Assembly (NCBI RefSeq): GCF_009727055.1 | Contig: NC_052357.1 | Location: 86,325,231 to 86,389,230 of the forward strand | DNA: 64,000 bases | Direction of reading: 5' to 3' | From: Benincasa hispida | Taxonomy: Eukaryota > Streptophyta > Magnoliopsida > Cucurbitales > Cucurbitaceae | In this document: positions 48,042 through 59,915 of the stretch, one piece after another | Layout of the letters: each line of letters starts with the position of its first letter | Position numbering within the stretch: position 1 is the first letter of the stretch | Translations under genes and position numbers: made by a program | The notes under the pieces: model-generated | What the model was told of the DNA's origin: nothing | Seen by the model: only the letters and a program-made list of their open reading frames with translations | Database searches by the model: none

Positions 48042-50961
48042 TTGAATTTGAAGTTTATATGATTCGTAGTTTGGTTGGATAATTCAATCATGTAGGCTTT
48101 ACTTTTTAATGTTATGATGTTATAGCAAATACTATTGGGCAAATACAACAACCACCCCTAAAATAGAGTGGTAGTTGCAATTATACTCTCAAATTTATAT
48201 AAATGTTAAAATTGAACCCTGAGCTTATATAATTATAGTAGTTGTAACAATTGCATAAGTTTGAGTGTTTAGTTTTTTTTTTTTTTTTTTTTTAGATTCA
48301 ATTTTTACTTGTCAAAGTTTGAGGGTTTGATTTTTATAATTGAAAGTTTAACAATGTAATTGCAATTACCACCATATTTTAAAGTTGGTTTTTATAATTT
48401 GCCCAATATTATTTATGAGTTAAATAATTCCAGCTTAAACTACAATATATAAAAGATAGGTTAGAGTATTATTTTAGTTCTTATTCTTTGAGTTTTATTC
48501 AAATTTGGTCTCTATACTTTCAAATGTTCAATTTTAATCATTGGACATTCAACAACTCTAACCTTCTTGTCATTCAAAGTTAATTATTATCAAAACTAGT
48601 TATGTAATAATAATAATTTTTATACAAGAAAATATGCTGTGTGTATATGTTTCTAAAATATATAGTAAAAAATTGATAGAGAATAATTGTTAGATTAATT
48701 AGTATATTTGTGCTAATATTAGTTCTGTTTTCAAATTTTGTATTAATTAGTATATAATTAGCTTTTTTTTTTTGTAAGGCTACTATAAATAGTAACTTTA
48801 GGGTTGTCCTTGGAAACTTTAAAAAAAAAAAAAATTAATCTTTGAATAGAACTTTGTTCTTTAGAGAGTTGTCTCTCAACCTAGGGTAAACTTTTCTTAT
48901 TTGGCCTAATATCTCAACCCGCTACATCAAAAGTACTCTAATAGTACTAAATTTAAAATTGATTGAAAATACATATTAAAAAAAGATTTATTGAAAACAA
49001 ATGGACTAGAATAAAAAAATTTAAAAGTACAAATACAAAAATTAAATCAATTTCAAAATATAAAGATTAAAAAAAATGATATTTTAATCTAAAAATATTC
49101 GACTCTATATGTAATTTTGTGAAATGTTAATATGGTGTAGGGGGAGATTGCGACGATTTTTGAAAAGAATAGTGTTGATCGACTTAGGAAAGCACGAAAA
49201 CAAGCAAATATATAGTTCATCACCATTTATGTTTTTTCAGTTCTAATTATCATTAACATTCCAAGCTCTTAAAGATTAAATATTCTGTCCTATGTTTTGT
49301 TTGTAGATATATATCTTAACCAATTAATTTATATTTAAATAGGTTTTTTTTTTTTATCAATTTTGTTGTGGTCAAAATTTAGAAAAGAAAAATGTCTAAT
49401 CTTTTCGTGGCAACAACGCTAAATTTGTTTCGTTGAAGAACAATGTGTTAAAGTAATTAAAAGAGTTTAAGAAAACAATGAGAGAGATCAACCCAAATCC
49501 AACAAATTCATGTTTTTTCTTAAAGAAAATTTTGCTCCATTTATGATGCTCACTATGTTATGAATGATTATATCACAAGGTAGGACTAATTACCAACTTA
49601 TGAAAGGGGCAATGTCAAAGAGAATACTACTAGTGAGGCTTAAAACTCTTTTACCTTCGATTCAATAGGGGATATTCAATTCTCGGAATCTCTATTTTCC
49701 TATGAGTGAAAGATAGCCATTAAATTTGGTTTCAACCTGACAACTAATAGAACATTCCCTCCTAACCCCCTCGAGAGAATTTTTTGCCCTCAATTTTTAG
49801 TTTCCAGGCTCAAAATCTGATTGAAGATGCTAAATCTCTTTCAGAGATCACAAGCTGAATTCTGATTCCTACTTGTACATTCATGAGGGTAAGTACCAAT
49901 TAATCATGAATCATGAATGCTTCATTCTTCTTCTCTCATTCCACGCTTTCCCCCCTAACCCTTCGAGGGTGTATGATATACACGCTCTAGGTGGCCTCCC
50001 CACTTCAACCAATGAATTGACGAACACTCTAGTATTTGAGTAATTGCATGGAAAAGAGACTAGAATTGATTTTTTTATGCTTTTTCTATATATAAAGGAA
50101 CCGCATATTTATAGACTAGTTGTGGTCATTCAGATAGTCACATCTCTTAGTATAGAGTTGTATCTTTTGATAAAAGACATCTTTTTCATTAAAGGTTGTG
50201 TTCTTTACCCAAAAACACATTCTAAGTTGTGGTTTTCTAATTTTAAGAACATATTATTTTTATTCATATTTTCCAACGGAATGTCACCTAGAAAAAGGAA
50301 AGAGAACAAAAACAAGAGTGAAAAAAGGAGAGCAAGAATGGGAAAAAAAAAGGGGAAAAGGCAGGATATTGGAAAAACTTATTTTGAAAAAAGCCGATCA
50401 AATTTCATTTCAACACAATTTTTTAGGTCATCCGTACAAAAATTTGTATTGATCTAAAATAATGTTTCTAAGAATAACGTTCAAGTAATTTTATATTTGA
50501 AAACCAAATAATGCAACGAAACCAAAGTTCCATGATTGATTCGTCCTGGGTATGATGGACCATTTTTACATGGGCTTCTTCTGTTGTAATAAGACAGGCC
50601 AGGGCCCAATCTTCTCAATTAAAATGGGCCTCAGGACAGGCTGGGGCCCTAATAATTCTAAAAGTTCTCGTATCGTTTTTTTTTTCTTTAAAAAAAAAAA
50701 AGGAAGTATGGCCTAATTATGGTAGGTTGGTTCTTAAAATGTTGGACTTCTAATTCTTTTAGATTTAAAATATAACCAAACTATTTTGATGAATCCTGGC
50801 TTCCTGCTAACTAGTAATTGGTTAATTCAAAAAATTTAGGCACGACTTGATAAAGAAATACAAATATTTGAATACTTATTCCCATTCTAAAAGAAAAATT
50901 AAGTTTTTGAAAATTACCTTTCTATACTTCAATTAGAAACCATTTACTTTTTTATTGTTAG
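48042..50961. other. Gene-poor AT-rich DNA to the right of the MULE
   Basis: Frames here are short and low in complexity, for example a Lys/Arg-rich stretch at 50,290-50,400 that is simply A/G-rich DNA. A T run (48,268-48,293) and scattered repeat-like phrases of the type AAATTTGGTCTCTATACTTTC are present. No gene was found. Confidence 0.5.
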
Positions 50962-51574
50962 TACGGGTATTTAAAAAATCTGATAATTCGACCAACCCGG
51001 CCTATCCAACCCAAATCGTAAGGGTTGAGTTGGATTAGATTTTATTTTGAATTTGATTGGGTTTAAAAATCTTTAAAACACATTTTCGGGTCGGGGTTTT
51101 GAGTTATTAAATTTTCGGTCCAGGTCGACCCAACCCGATTTCTAACCTAGCTAGTTGCAAACTCTGACCCACATGTGACCCTAGTGCCTCTCCACCCCAA
51201 ACCCCACGACCATCTGTGATTTTAGTCGTGTGCAGCAATCGACTTCGATCTCTGCGTCTTCTATCGATTGCAATCCTTCATTGATATTAGTTCCATCAAT
51301 CTCACTTGTCGATCTCAGTAGCCAGTCCATCGATCTCTCACTCCTCTTCGTCCTCCGTCAACGTCGATCTCTTCATCCTCCATCGACGTCGATCTCTCTG
51401 TCCTCCGTCTTCAATATAGAGGGCGGGAAAGGGGGTACTCGATGACCCAACCCAACCCAACCTGAAAATATTGGGTTGGGTTGACCCTTCAAAATGGAAC
51501 TAATAGGGTGGAGTTCAACCCGAAAATTCGAGTTGGTCCAAAAAAGTCCCTAACCCGGCCCATATACTCCCCTA
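50962..51574. mobile_element. Probable non-autonomous hAT-type element (613 bp)
   Basis: It starts TACGGGTATTT and ends on the minus strand with TAGGGGAGTATAT, imperfect inverted ends. Flanking 8-mers are ATTGTTAG (50,954-50,961) and GTTGTTAG (51,575-51,582), seven of eight the same and the length expected for hAT elements. The arms are rich in GGGTTGGGTTG and CAACCCAACCC. The centre (51,155-51,425) is a more GC-balanced piece with repeated CATCGACGTCGATCTCT words that may be captured host sequence. No protein is encoded. Confidence 0.6.
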
Positions 51575-51582
51575 GTTGTTAG

Positions 51583-54500
51583 TTTTTAAACATTAAGCCT
51601 ATAAATGTTCATTCCATCTCTAAATTTCGTGCTTTATTATCTCCTTTTTACCATTGTTTTAGAACCAAGTTGAATTTTGAAAACTAAAAAAAGTAGTTTT
51701 TAAAATCTTGTTTTTGTTTTTAGAATTTGGCTAAAAGTTCAACTCTTTGACTTAAGAAAAATGAAACATGCACAAGAAATTGAGAAGCAATAGACTTATT
51801 TTTCAAAAACCAAATAGGTACCAAACGAAATCTTAGTTTTCAAAACTTTGCTTGTTTTAAGTATTAGTTGAAGATGGATAAAGGTGGAAGTGTAATATGT
51901 TTATAAGTTTATTTTTCAAAATCCAAAAACTAAAAATCAAATAGTTATCAAACGAAACCGTGGCAAACCTAGTTTATTAATTCAAATCTTATGCTCCCAA
52001 ATGACACTTTTTTCATTTCCATCCAATTTTAACTTATTGTCTCTAAAATAATCCCTCATTAGCAGATTTTTCATTTGCTTTCAAGAAAGACAATAAATGT
52101 TAATTAGGAAATGTTCATCTTATAAGCTTTAGTTTTTATAGTTTTACTTGGAAAATTGGATTTCTATATTTCAAATAATTTGGATTTTTGTAGCCAATAT
52201 TGTGTGTTTGGATTTCCAAATTACCCAATTTTAGAGGCAGATTAATGCATCTGTTTTTGTTGCTTGTAAGATATTAACAAACTAGTAACCTAAGCTAAAC
52301 AAACTTGCATATTAAATGTAGGCTCCACTTCATAATCTTAAACTATATGGACCAACCATAAATTAAATATTATGTTTTCTCTAGAATTAAAAGGTTATTT
52401 GTATGTCAAAGTGAGTTTAGCTATAAAGGTTGAATGTTCGATTCTTTATTTACTAAAAAAAATTCTTTGTATTTTTTTAAAGAGAAAAAAATCAAACATA
52501 TATCCCAAATCTTTGGAGAAAGATTTTGAGTTTGATTTTTCTTTTATTACTTTTACAAAAAAAAATTAATAAAAGTAATTTGAATTAATCTAAATGAAAA
52601 GTAAATGTCATCAAAATTTCAACCTTGTTTTCCTAGAAAAACACAGACCACACAAAGTGCTAAAATTGACTGTCCCAAAGAAGACAGCCAAGTATTTTTG
52701 TTTTGTGGAAAGATAAAATGACTTTGTTGCATTTTTGGTGCCCTTTGTGTTGATGTAATTGTAGGAAGCAAAATAAAAGATGTCTTTCCTTTCACTATAA
52801 ATTCTAATTGCAATATTTTCTTTGTTTTGTTCTTTGTTTTTTTTCTTTTTGGTATTATTTGTAGGTTGTTTGTGATTACTTGATGTGAAATCATTGTTTT
52901 TGTATGTATGGAAAATGTATATACATTAAGAAGGGATGGGATTATTTATGGGACAATAATTATTATTTTCTAAGAACAATTAATGATGTTACCTTTGTAA
53001 CAAACATTAGGTGATACAAGTCAATTTTTATTGCTACCAAAATTAATATAATATATCCAAGTGTATAAATAGACTACATTTGTACTAAAAAAAACTATTT
53101 TATATGGAAACAAAATCAACGAGTGTCATATCTATTGAACTATGTTCGAATTTGACGATCAATTCACTATCTTATTTTTTTAATTTAAGGAGGAGTTTGG
53201 GACAATGAGTTGGTTACTATAGTCTTAGATTATTATAGTTAGGTTATAATAGTTTATATTAGATTATTTTAGATTGGATTACAATAGTATGTGTTTGATG
53301 TGTAGACTTTTTTGTTTAAAAAGAAAATAGTAAACATTGTAGTAAAGAATAAACAAAACGATAAATGTAAAATAGTAAAAATTATAGCAAATAGTAAATA
53401 CTGTAGCAAATTGGAGTTTTGAAATAGTATTGACTGTAGCTAATTGTAACCAAGGTTTAAAAATGTCAATATTAAGGAACACATCGAAATTTCAATTTTA
53501 TAAAAATGTTGATGAAAGTTGATATCGATGAATATTTTGCAAAAAAATATAAAAACAAGAATTGTTTTCAAATATAGAAAAATGAACCAAAATATATATA
53601 AATATAGCAAAGTTTCACTATCTATCTACGATAGACTGCGATAGACTAATATTTGTGTCTATCTGTGTCATGATAGACAGAGATAGCAGTCTATCGTGGT
53701 TGCTTTACTATTATTTGTAAATATTTTCAACAGTTTTGTCATTTAAAATAATTTTTCTAAAAAAATATTAAAAAACAAATATTTTACACTTTTTAAACCA
53801 TTGAACACGTTTATTATTTATATGGTATTTACATTATTGATATTTTGTTGGAAGAATTTTCAAAAATAGAAAAACAAGTTAAACTATTTACACAAAATAG
53901 TAAAATTTTAATCTTTTTTTATAGAGGTCGATAGAAGTCTATTAATGTCTTTCGGTGTTTTTTTGTTATTTTTGTAAAAAGTTTGACATTTTTTTCATCT
54001 GTGAAAAATTTTCTATTTTGTTGCTTATTTAATTTTTTATGTTACATATATTTTTTTACAATATAATAAAATCGTTTATTCATCTTTCATGTCAATATCA
54101 AATCTATAAAAATATAGAAATATGGGATGAAATTAGTACCATAATTGTAACACTAACAATTGAAGCACTTCAAACATCAAAATTTAAAAAATAAAATAAA
54201 GTAATTTGGACTGAAAACAAAAACTCAACCACATATATTCTAAAAAAAAACACACATAAATATTTGGAAAGATACATGAAGTGACTTAATTTTTGAAAAA
54301 AATAATAAATACCAAAGTTAACATCGTTCGAGAAAATCGTGATTTAAATCCATCACCTTCTTAAACCTTTGTTCTGTGTTAGGAACGAAATTTTAAACAT
54401 TGATGTTGATAAAAATATCGTTTTCTCAACTATTATAAAAATGTCTATAAAAATATCAATAAAATGTCGATTTCGATAATAATAATTTTGAAAAATAAAA

Positions 54501-57500
54501 TTATCGAGTATTAAAGAATATATTAGGTCCACATTGGTGAGATTCTATTGATATTTATTATATTTTATGGACTATTTGACCATATATAATATAAATGTTG
54601 ATTCATACCTTATATTAAATGTCGAAAACACCAAACTCTTGTACATCTACAAAAATGTATATATAACGATAAAAATTTAAATCCCTTTATAAGAATTCAA
54701 ACTCTCGATATACCTTACAATAAAACCTAATATGCAGTATGTCGTATGTAGTCTTGTGAGTCGTTGAAATTGATAAAATAAAAGTAAGAATTAAAATATT
54801 AATGTTGATATCAATATTGAAATTTCAAATTTTTGAATATACCCATAGAATAAAAATTATTTACAATAATAATTAAGTTATTTGTATATAATTCGTAACT
54901 AAGTTATAAACCTTATTCTTAGTATACATATTTGATTAATTGATGATAATTTTTTTGGTTACATTACGTTTTTGGTTCCTATATTTTAAAGTTCTTAAGG
55001 TTAGTCCATGTACTTTTAATTGTCCAATTTGAGTCTTTTACTTTCAATAATTCTTAAATTTAATCATTCAAAGTTAATTTTAATCAAAATTAATTAAATA
55101 ATAATAATTATTAGAAAATATAATACGTGAACGTGTTTTCAAAATGTATAGTAAAAATAGACTAAAAAAAATTAAAAATCAAGAATAAACTAACCGTGTA
55201 GATCAACTTTAAGATCTATTACAATTTTAAAAATTAAAACTGAACAAACTTTAAAATATAAGGATCAAATTTATACTTTTAACCTAATTTTCTATATAAG
55301 ACGTAATAGATATTGTTTAATTTTTAATATCGATATCGAAACTTTCAATTTGACGATATTCAAAAGAAAGCAGGTAAGTAAAGATAAAGACAAAAAGGAA
55401 ATGAATAGGGAGGGAAGAAAATTGTAGAGAAGAGCCAAAAAGGCATTGAAAGTGTGAGGCTGTACAGTTGTACTTACCAGTAAGCATGTGAAAAGTACGG
55501 ACCATCCATACCTTCACAGCTCATTGTTTTATTCAACCCACATGCTTCTTCCTCGTTTCCCCACGTTTAACAATGTGTTTGGTTAGTGATACGAACAATA
55601 TAATTTCTAAGAAAAAAAAAATCAAATTAAACGATATTTTGTTGAATAATAATTTTAGTATAGTAAAATATCATTGTCATAGATTGTAATAGACTCTAAT
55701 AGACTTCTATCATTTAGTAATCAAAATATATCGCACAATAGACAGTGTTATTTTGTTATATTTGTAAATAAGTTGATATATTTTCTTTTATTTGATTTTT
55801 TAATTGTATCAATTAGAATTCTTGAACTAATAATTATATTAATTTATATCATCCATTTATCTCCTGTTCTAATAAGTATTATATATGGCTTGGCTTATAA
55901 TTTTATCAATTAAACTCTTGAATTTTTATAAGCGGATCAATTTGGATTCTCAATTACGATATTTTTTTAAAAGTCATTCGTGTATTCATTCTAATTGTCC
56001 ATTTTGTTACTCTAACACATATGAAGAAGTTTACTTTCTTATAAACAATTTTCAAAGGTAATTTTAATATATAAAGGATCTATGTACTTATAACAAGTTA
56101 AGAGTTTAACTGAAACAATTATACATATTATCACATAATATTTTTCAAATCAACGTATATAGTTGTAAAAGTTTAAGATATTAATTAATACAATTCCTAC
56201 CATTTATGGGTACGAATTGATATTTTTCTTAAATTATTTTATTATATTATATTACGATTTAAATGTAAGTATTTTAACAAAAATGAAATGAGTCCCTAAC
56301 TTGAAATATTTGAATTATTCATCCAATTCCAAAATAAAAAATATATATATTCACCGGCCTTCTTTGATGACAATTTGTATTTTTAGTTTTCTGGTTTTAA
56401 AAATTATATTTGTTTTTTTTTTTCAAATTTTCTTATTAGGGTTTTCACCTTTTTTGAGTTGCATTTGAATTTTAATCAATTTCAAAAAACGAAAACAAAT
56501 TTTTAAAAACTATTCTTTTTTTTTTCAAAACTGTTTTTTAAAAACTAGTAAAAAGTAATACTTGTGAGCTTGATTTTCTAAAACCAAATGATTATGAACA
56601 TTAAAAGAAATTCAAAATTTTACTTGGATTTTGAAACTAATCTAAGTTAACACAACAAAGAAACTCATAGATATAAGAGTAGTGTTCATATACTCTTAAT
56701 TCTCAAAAACCAAATACTTATCAAACATGTCTTAAAAAATTTGTGTTCATTGTTTTACTTCAACGATCACATATAGTTTTTATTTATTTTTCATACAACA
56801 ATGAGAGATCGAATCTTCAACCTCTAAAAAGAAAAAACATGTCAAATATCATCGAATTAAGCTCAATTTAGCTACGTAATTTAACATATATAAATTTATT
56901 TTACCAACACATTATTCAATACAATAAAAATGGAGATTGAAGTTATTAGGAAGATCAATGGAAAAAGACTTTGAGGGACTTATTTTGTCATGGGAAAGAA
57001 AAGAAAAATGATTTGGCTTCAAATTTAGTTGAGAATTGATTCTCTGTCACATATACACATGCCATGATCAACAATTGACTACAAAACAAGTTTGTTTGTT
57101 TTTTTTATTTTTATTTTTATTTTATTTTATTATATGTTGGCCTCATCTTGTCACAAAGGGATTCCTAAAGTCAGAGGACTTGTGAGAATATTCCTATTCT
57201 TTTAGCACAACCAAATATGTTAAAACTATATATCCTCAAAAAAAAAAATGTTAAACCATATAGTAGTTTTTTTTTAATATTAAAGTGAGACCTTATTATA
57301 ACTTATAAGCAGTAATTTGATCTTGATAAGTAATAAGCACAACAACAGCTTTGATATCATGAATGCATTTTCCTTGTATATTACTCAATTTGGCAGATAT
57401 ATTAGACTAAAATTCATTAGTAATATTACATAACCTTAGTCATTCTTCTTATAAATGCATATTTCATAAAGTGATTATCTTTTTTTTTAAATGGTGTGAA

Positions 57501-59549
57501 ATGCTTATTTATTAATTATTTTTTTTAATTTATTGTTGTTTATAAAAATTATCCATTGAATACACTTTTATAAAATTGAGGCCTTTATACTTTTATGACA
57601 TTGACATTTTTTATATTCATCACGCTATGTAACTTCAAATTTTTAGTAAATCTAGTAAAATGTGGCTGTTTTAGATTATTAGAAAAACAAAATATCATTT
57701 TATTTAATATGATAATAAACAACAAAACCTCATGAATTTAAAATAATCATAACTCAAATTCATACACATAATTAAATAGACTAAAAGGTTAAGTCGAATC
57801 AAGCTAAGTAAATTACATTTATAAACATATTTGGTAATCTCTAGCTAATTGATTTTTCATCAATATGAGAATAGCCTTTTTAGTCTCTTGTTTTGACGGA
57901 TATGAGCATTTGCACTATTGTATTTTAAAATATACCTTTTTGATACTGGAGTTTTTTATAATAGGCGTATTTGGTCCATAAATATTTAAAATATACTTTT
58001 CTAGCCTTGAGTTTTAAGAATATGTTTAAAAGTTCTTAAGGTTAATTTTTTTAAATAATTATACAAGGTCTAAAATTAGAAAATATTTTTAAAGAATAAT
58101 TTTATTGAGAAGAGATCATTTTTTTAAAAACAATATTTTTTCTAATTTATAATGTTATAAAATTATTTAAAAAAATAACCGGTCTTTTTTGAAATGGGAC
58201 CAGTTGCATATATGCTTACAAACTTAGGGATTAAAAAGGTATATTTTGAAAACCGAAAAATCAAGCGCACACATTATTAAAAAATGAAAGACTTAATTTT
58301 CTCATATTAATAATATTTTTCATGATAAAAAAACAAAGGTTTCATTTGGTAACCATTTGTTTTTTTTTTTTTTTTTTTTAAATAATCATATTTCATCCAT
58401 ATTTCTTATAATCCTTTGTGGATAATGATTGAATTATTAGCCAAATTCAAAAAACAAAAGCAACTTTTTGAAAGCTATTTTTTTTAGTTATGAAAATTTG
58501 GCTTGGTTTTTAAAACCATTGATGAAAAGTAGATAACAAAGGAAGAAATTTGGATATGAAAGTAATGTTCATAAGCTTTCAAAAACAACATAGTTACCAA
58601 ATGGAGTCTAAATTATTACAAAATTTAAAATATAGAAACTATATTATTACAAGATTGAGAACACCAAATGCTAGTAAATCGTTACAAAATAAAGTTTAGG
58701 GACAAAAATGTTATTTTTGTTACAAAATAAGAGAATAAAGAACAAAGTAGGGAGAAGAGAAACTAGAAAATAAATGTATTCTCTATCCAATGGTGTTTCT
58801 CAAATGTCCCAATGACTGCTATTTACAGAGAAAAAGGTAAATATATAGAGAAAATAATGGAGAAGATATTTAAAAAATATATTTGAGGATATGTAATCTA
58901 TAAACATCTATATCTAATATAAATATTTATAACAATTTTGATTAAAATTAGAAGTATTTTATTATGACCCAACTCATGATTTGCAAGAGAACATGCGTTT
59001 TGGAATCAATAGCCATGACCTATAAACTCTCAATTAAAGGTGACAATGAGAACTTATAATATAAGAAGCTTTCCACCAACTATTTTTCAAAATTAAAAGA
59101 CATTTGTAAGATTTGTGTTTGTAGATAGGTTTTCACATTATGGATATTCTATCTCCTACATTTATCTCAACTATTTTGAAAAAAGGTTTCATTTATTGGT
59201 TTTACCAGATTTGATAAATACCTCAGATTATATCTTTTTAGTATGAAGCGTTTGGTTCATAAGTACGACTTTTGCAACTCAAAAATTAAGAGAAGTCGAG
59301 TCTATTTGATATAATCATTTATTTGGTATTTTTCTTTAAAATACACCATAAACAAACAAACAAACAAAAAAAAAAACAAAATATTAAGTTTAGACATCGG
59401 AAAATTTAAAATATCGATGTCGTCATATTTATGTATTTTGCATATATTTAGGCTATAGATTAGGAAATTTGTTATCTTCCCTTTGTATAAATTTTCTACA
59501 TAAATCTCAAATCAATATACAAAAAATATTCAATCCAATATCACGCACA
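51583..59549. other. Long gene-free AT-rich stretch
   Basis: I found no supported gene in almost 8 kb. Recurrent phrases of the type AAAAACCAAATAGTTATCAAACG at about 51,800-51,960, 56,570-56,720 and 58,540-58,610 mark copies of a dispersed repeat. TGATAGA/TCTATC repeats lie at 53,620-53,700 and 55,680-55,710. A small non-AT-rich island at 55,370-55,570 has a good minus-strand splice-donor sequence (CTTACTGGTAAGTAC) but no recognisable protein. The last few hundred bases, up to ...CACGCACA at 59,549, may be a decayed copia LTR. Confidence 0.5.
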
Positions 59550-59915
59550 TGATATTAGAGCCCAATTTTTAGGCTTTTTTACTTTACAGTCATCGCTATT
59601 GTCCGATCTCTGCCTCCGTCTACCACCGATAGACAAAGGAAAATTTTTGCATAGATCCATCATCGATCTGCTCATTGCAATCGTACCCAAATCCATTTGT
59701 TCCCAAACCTTGTGTCGCTGCTCAGCCCATGTCGGCGCCATCAAAACTTGCTCCCAGATTCGCGCTGCTTGGAACCACTCGCATGCACAGTCGTCCAGAT
59801 CCAACTCTGTGACCCAATAGTTCATGTCGCTACAGGTATCTTCGTTGCTAAGATCTCTGATCTTTTCCTTAGTGGGTCTCAAAACGGAAATCCAAGTCTC
59901 CATAAACCGCCACCG
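59550..59915 (+). mobile_element. Degraded copia leader after an LTR end
   Basis: TGATATTAGAGC at 59,550 matches the plant initiator-Met tRNA primer site TGGTATCAGAGC at 10 of 12 bases and directly follows CACGCACA, a possible LTR end. The following C-rich DNA resembles copia leader/gag-start regions. The sequence appears to resume after the solo LTR at about 62,868. No intact frame remains. Confidence 0.45.

Noticed and set aside
50044..50457. A Lys/Arg-rich 137-aa protein.
   Set aside because: Its basic stretch comes from A/G-rich simple DNA; it has no domain, no exon context and no conservation signal visible.
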